DNA of 64,000 bases from positions 8,261,501 to 8,325,500 of the forward strand of contig NC_051069.1 of assembly GCF_004664715.2 (NCBI RefSeq), in the 5' to 3' direction. How positions within the stretch are numbered: the first letter of the stretch is position 1; each line of letters starts with the position of its first letter. Of the stretch, positions 62,583 through 64,000 are shown one piece after another. The DNA comes from Peromyscus leucopus (Eukaryota > Chordata > Mammalia > Rodentia > Cricetidae). Position numbers and translations under genes: made by a program. The notes below the pieces were generated by a model that was not told the origin of the DNA, did no database searches, and was given only the letters and a program-made list of their open reading frames with translations.

Positions 62583-63279
62583 AGGGAAGGTTGGGGAAAG
62601 AGAAGGGGAATGGGGCCATCTCTGTGGATTCAAGCCTCCTTCACACTCCTAAGATGTGAACAGCCCCCTCTGCCCAGCTCTCCACAAACACCTCTGCAAC
62701 AGAGAGGACGCATCTAGACAGCACAGGCTCCTGGCCGCCTCCGGAGCACTCCCCAAAGTGGAGATGAGGATAAAATCACCCCACGGGGAAGGCAGAGGAG
62801 ACATTTATTTCAAGCCAATTTCACCCACTGTGGAGTAATCACTAAAGCCAAATGGTAGAGCGGCGCGGCGCCCATGTGTCGTGGCGTGCGGAGCGCATGC
62901 AACTGCCAACCTGTGCAGCTGCTAGAGGGAGGAACTGCGAGGGGACAGAATCTGCTGACAAGGTTGTTTCACGGCCTCCAAGGAGGGCCAGAGCTGAGAG
63001 CCCAGCCAGGGACCGGGAGAAGCAGGCCAGAGGCCGAGCAGCCAGAATCAGATCTCTCCCTCCAGGTCTAGCCAGCTCCGTGAGCCTCAAGTTACTGTAC
63101 CTCTCCCGGCTGCTTCTTGAACAGCAGAAACTACAACCCTTCTCAATTGCCTGGTCATTCCAAGAGAACACATAGGCTTAAAGTCCTGCATAGAAAATTT
63201 CCACCAGCCACAGAGCCATGGGAAGACTCCTAACAGTTTCTCTGGGCCTCAGTTTCCCCATTTAGAAAAGGAAATTGTG

Positions 63280-63455
63280 GGTTGGTGAGATGGCCCAGCA
63301 GGTAAAGGTGCTTGCCGCCAAGCCTGGTGGTCTAAATGCAATTCCCCAGACTCACATAGTTGAAGAGGAGAGCCAGCTCCTACAAGCTGATTTCTGTACC
63401 CACCCCATTGCACAGTCCCTTCCCCCAATAAATAAATGTCTTAAATTTTTTTTAA
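63280..63455 (+). repeat. B2-type SINE
   Basis: It has GTTGGTGAGATGGCCCAGCA, 'gtaaaggtgcttgccgccaagcctgg', and ends AATAAATAAATGTCTTAAAT. Confidence 0.85.
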
Positions 63456-63582
63456 ACAAGTTATCTGATAGCTCTGCATGTGAGAGCCACACTAGACCCT
63501 AGTGAAGGTCCTTGTGGCTCTCCAGAATTCTTGATGAGTGACATCAAAGGGAGCAGACAGGTTTATTTATCTATCTGACGCT

Positions 63583-63972
63583 TGCTGTGGGACGGTCTGT
63601 ATGTCAAATTGCTCTGATTGGTCAATAAATAAAACACTGATTGGCCAGTGGCCAGGCAGGAAGTAGGTGGGACAAGGAGAGAGAAGAATTATGGGAAGCA
63701 GAAGGCGGAGGCGGAGAGACACTGCAGCCACCGCCAGGACAAGCAGCATGTAAAGACTTTGGTAAGCCACCAGCCACGTGGCAAAGGTATAGATTTATAA
63801 AAATGGGTTAATTTAAGATAAAAGAACAGTTAGCAAGAAGCCTGCCACGGCCATACAGTTTGTAAGCAATATAAGTCTCTGTGTTTACTTGGTTGGGTCT
63901 GAGCGGCTGTGGGACTGGAGGGTGACAAAGATTTGTCCTGACTGTGGGCAAGGCAGGAAAACTCTAGCTACA
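63583..63972 (+). mobile_element. Solo endogenous-retrovirus LTR, full length
   Basis: The element is 390 bp, starting TGCTGTGGGACGGTCTGT and ending CTCTAGCTACA. It is flanked by GACGCT (63577-63582) and GACACT (63973-63978), a 6-bp target-site duplication with one mismatch. It has two inverted CCAAT boxes near the start. It is the same family and orientation as the copy at 67-336. No internal viral region is adjacent, so it is a solo LTR formed by recombination between two LTRs of one provirus. Confidence 0.85.
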
Positions 63973-64000
63973 GACACTGTACCAGCTATTGAGACCCATC

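Overview
The window is mammalian nuclear DNA from a muroid rodent. The repeat load shows this: many tRNA-derived B2/B3-type SINEs, B1 and RSINE1/B4-type SINEs, long CA, GA and poly-purine microsatellites, older MIR fragments, and two copies of a rodent endogenous-retrovirus LTR. I cannot fix the species from sequence alone; a cricetid such as a vole, hamster or deer mouse is plausible. There is no bacterial, phage or viral gene system, no CRISPR array and no operon.

The only protein-coding gene I can support is the 5' part of Megf11 (multiple EGF-like domains 11), on the minus strand. Four coding exons run from high to low coordinates: 48367-48270 (start codon and signal peptide), 43046-42945, 40301-40201 (together the EMI domain) and 4844-4752 (first EGF-like module). 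All four have canonical AG/GT borders. Their phases (2, 2, 1, 1) join into one open frame of 131 codons plus one base, with no stop or frameshift. The rest of the gene lies beyond base 1. The untranslated first exon or exons and the promoter lie somewhere above 48374, probably beyond 64000.

Region by region: 1-4751 is the start of the intron after the EGF exon. 4845-40200 is a 35.4-kb intron rich in repeats, with several repeat-free AT-rich islands that look like candidate enhancers (about 6.0-6.4, 14.4-14.8, 25.6-26.0 and 28.3-28.6 kb). 40302-42944 and 43047-48269 are the short introns inside the EMI-coding part. 48375-64000 is 5' intron or upstream DNA, with another strong repeat-free island at 60.4-60.9 kb.

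The most notable structural observation is that nearly the whole window is bracketed by two same-orientation solo LTRs of one family (67-336 and 63583-63972). Each has a recognisable 6-bp target-site duplication, and one is inserted inside a B1 element. Other notable points are a 40-bp intronic minisatellite near the EMI exons, a 41-base C run, a pair of inverted medium-reiterated elements, and two Onecut-like motifs just upstream of the third coding exon. Non-coding regulatory calls are inferences from base composition and motifs, because no conservation data were available.
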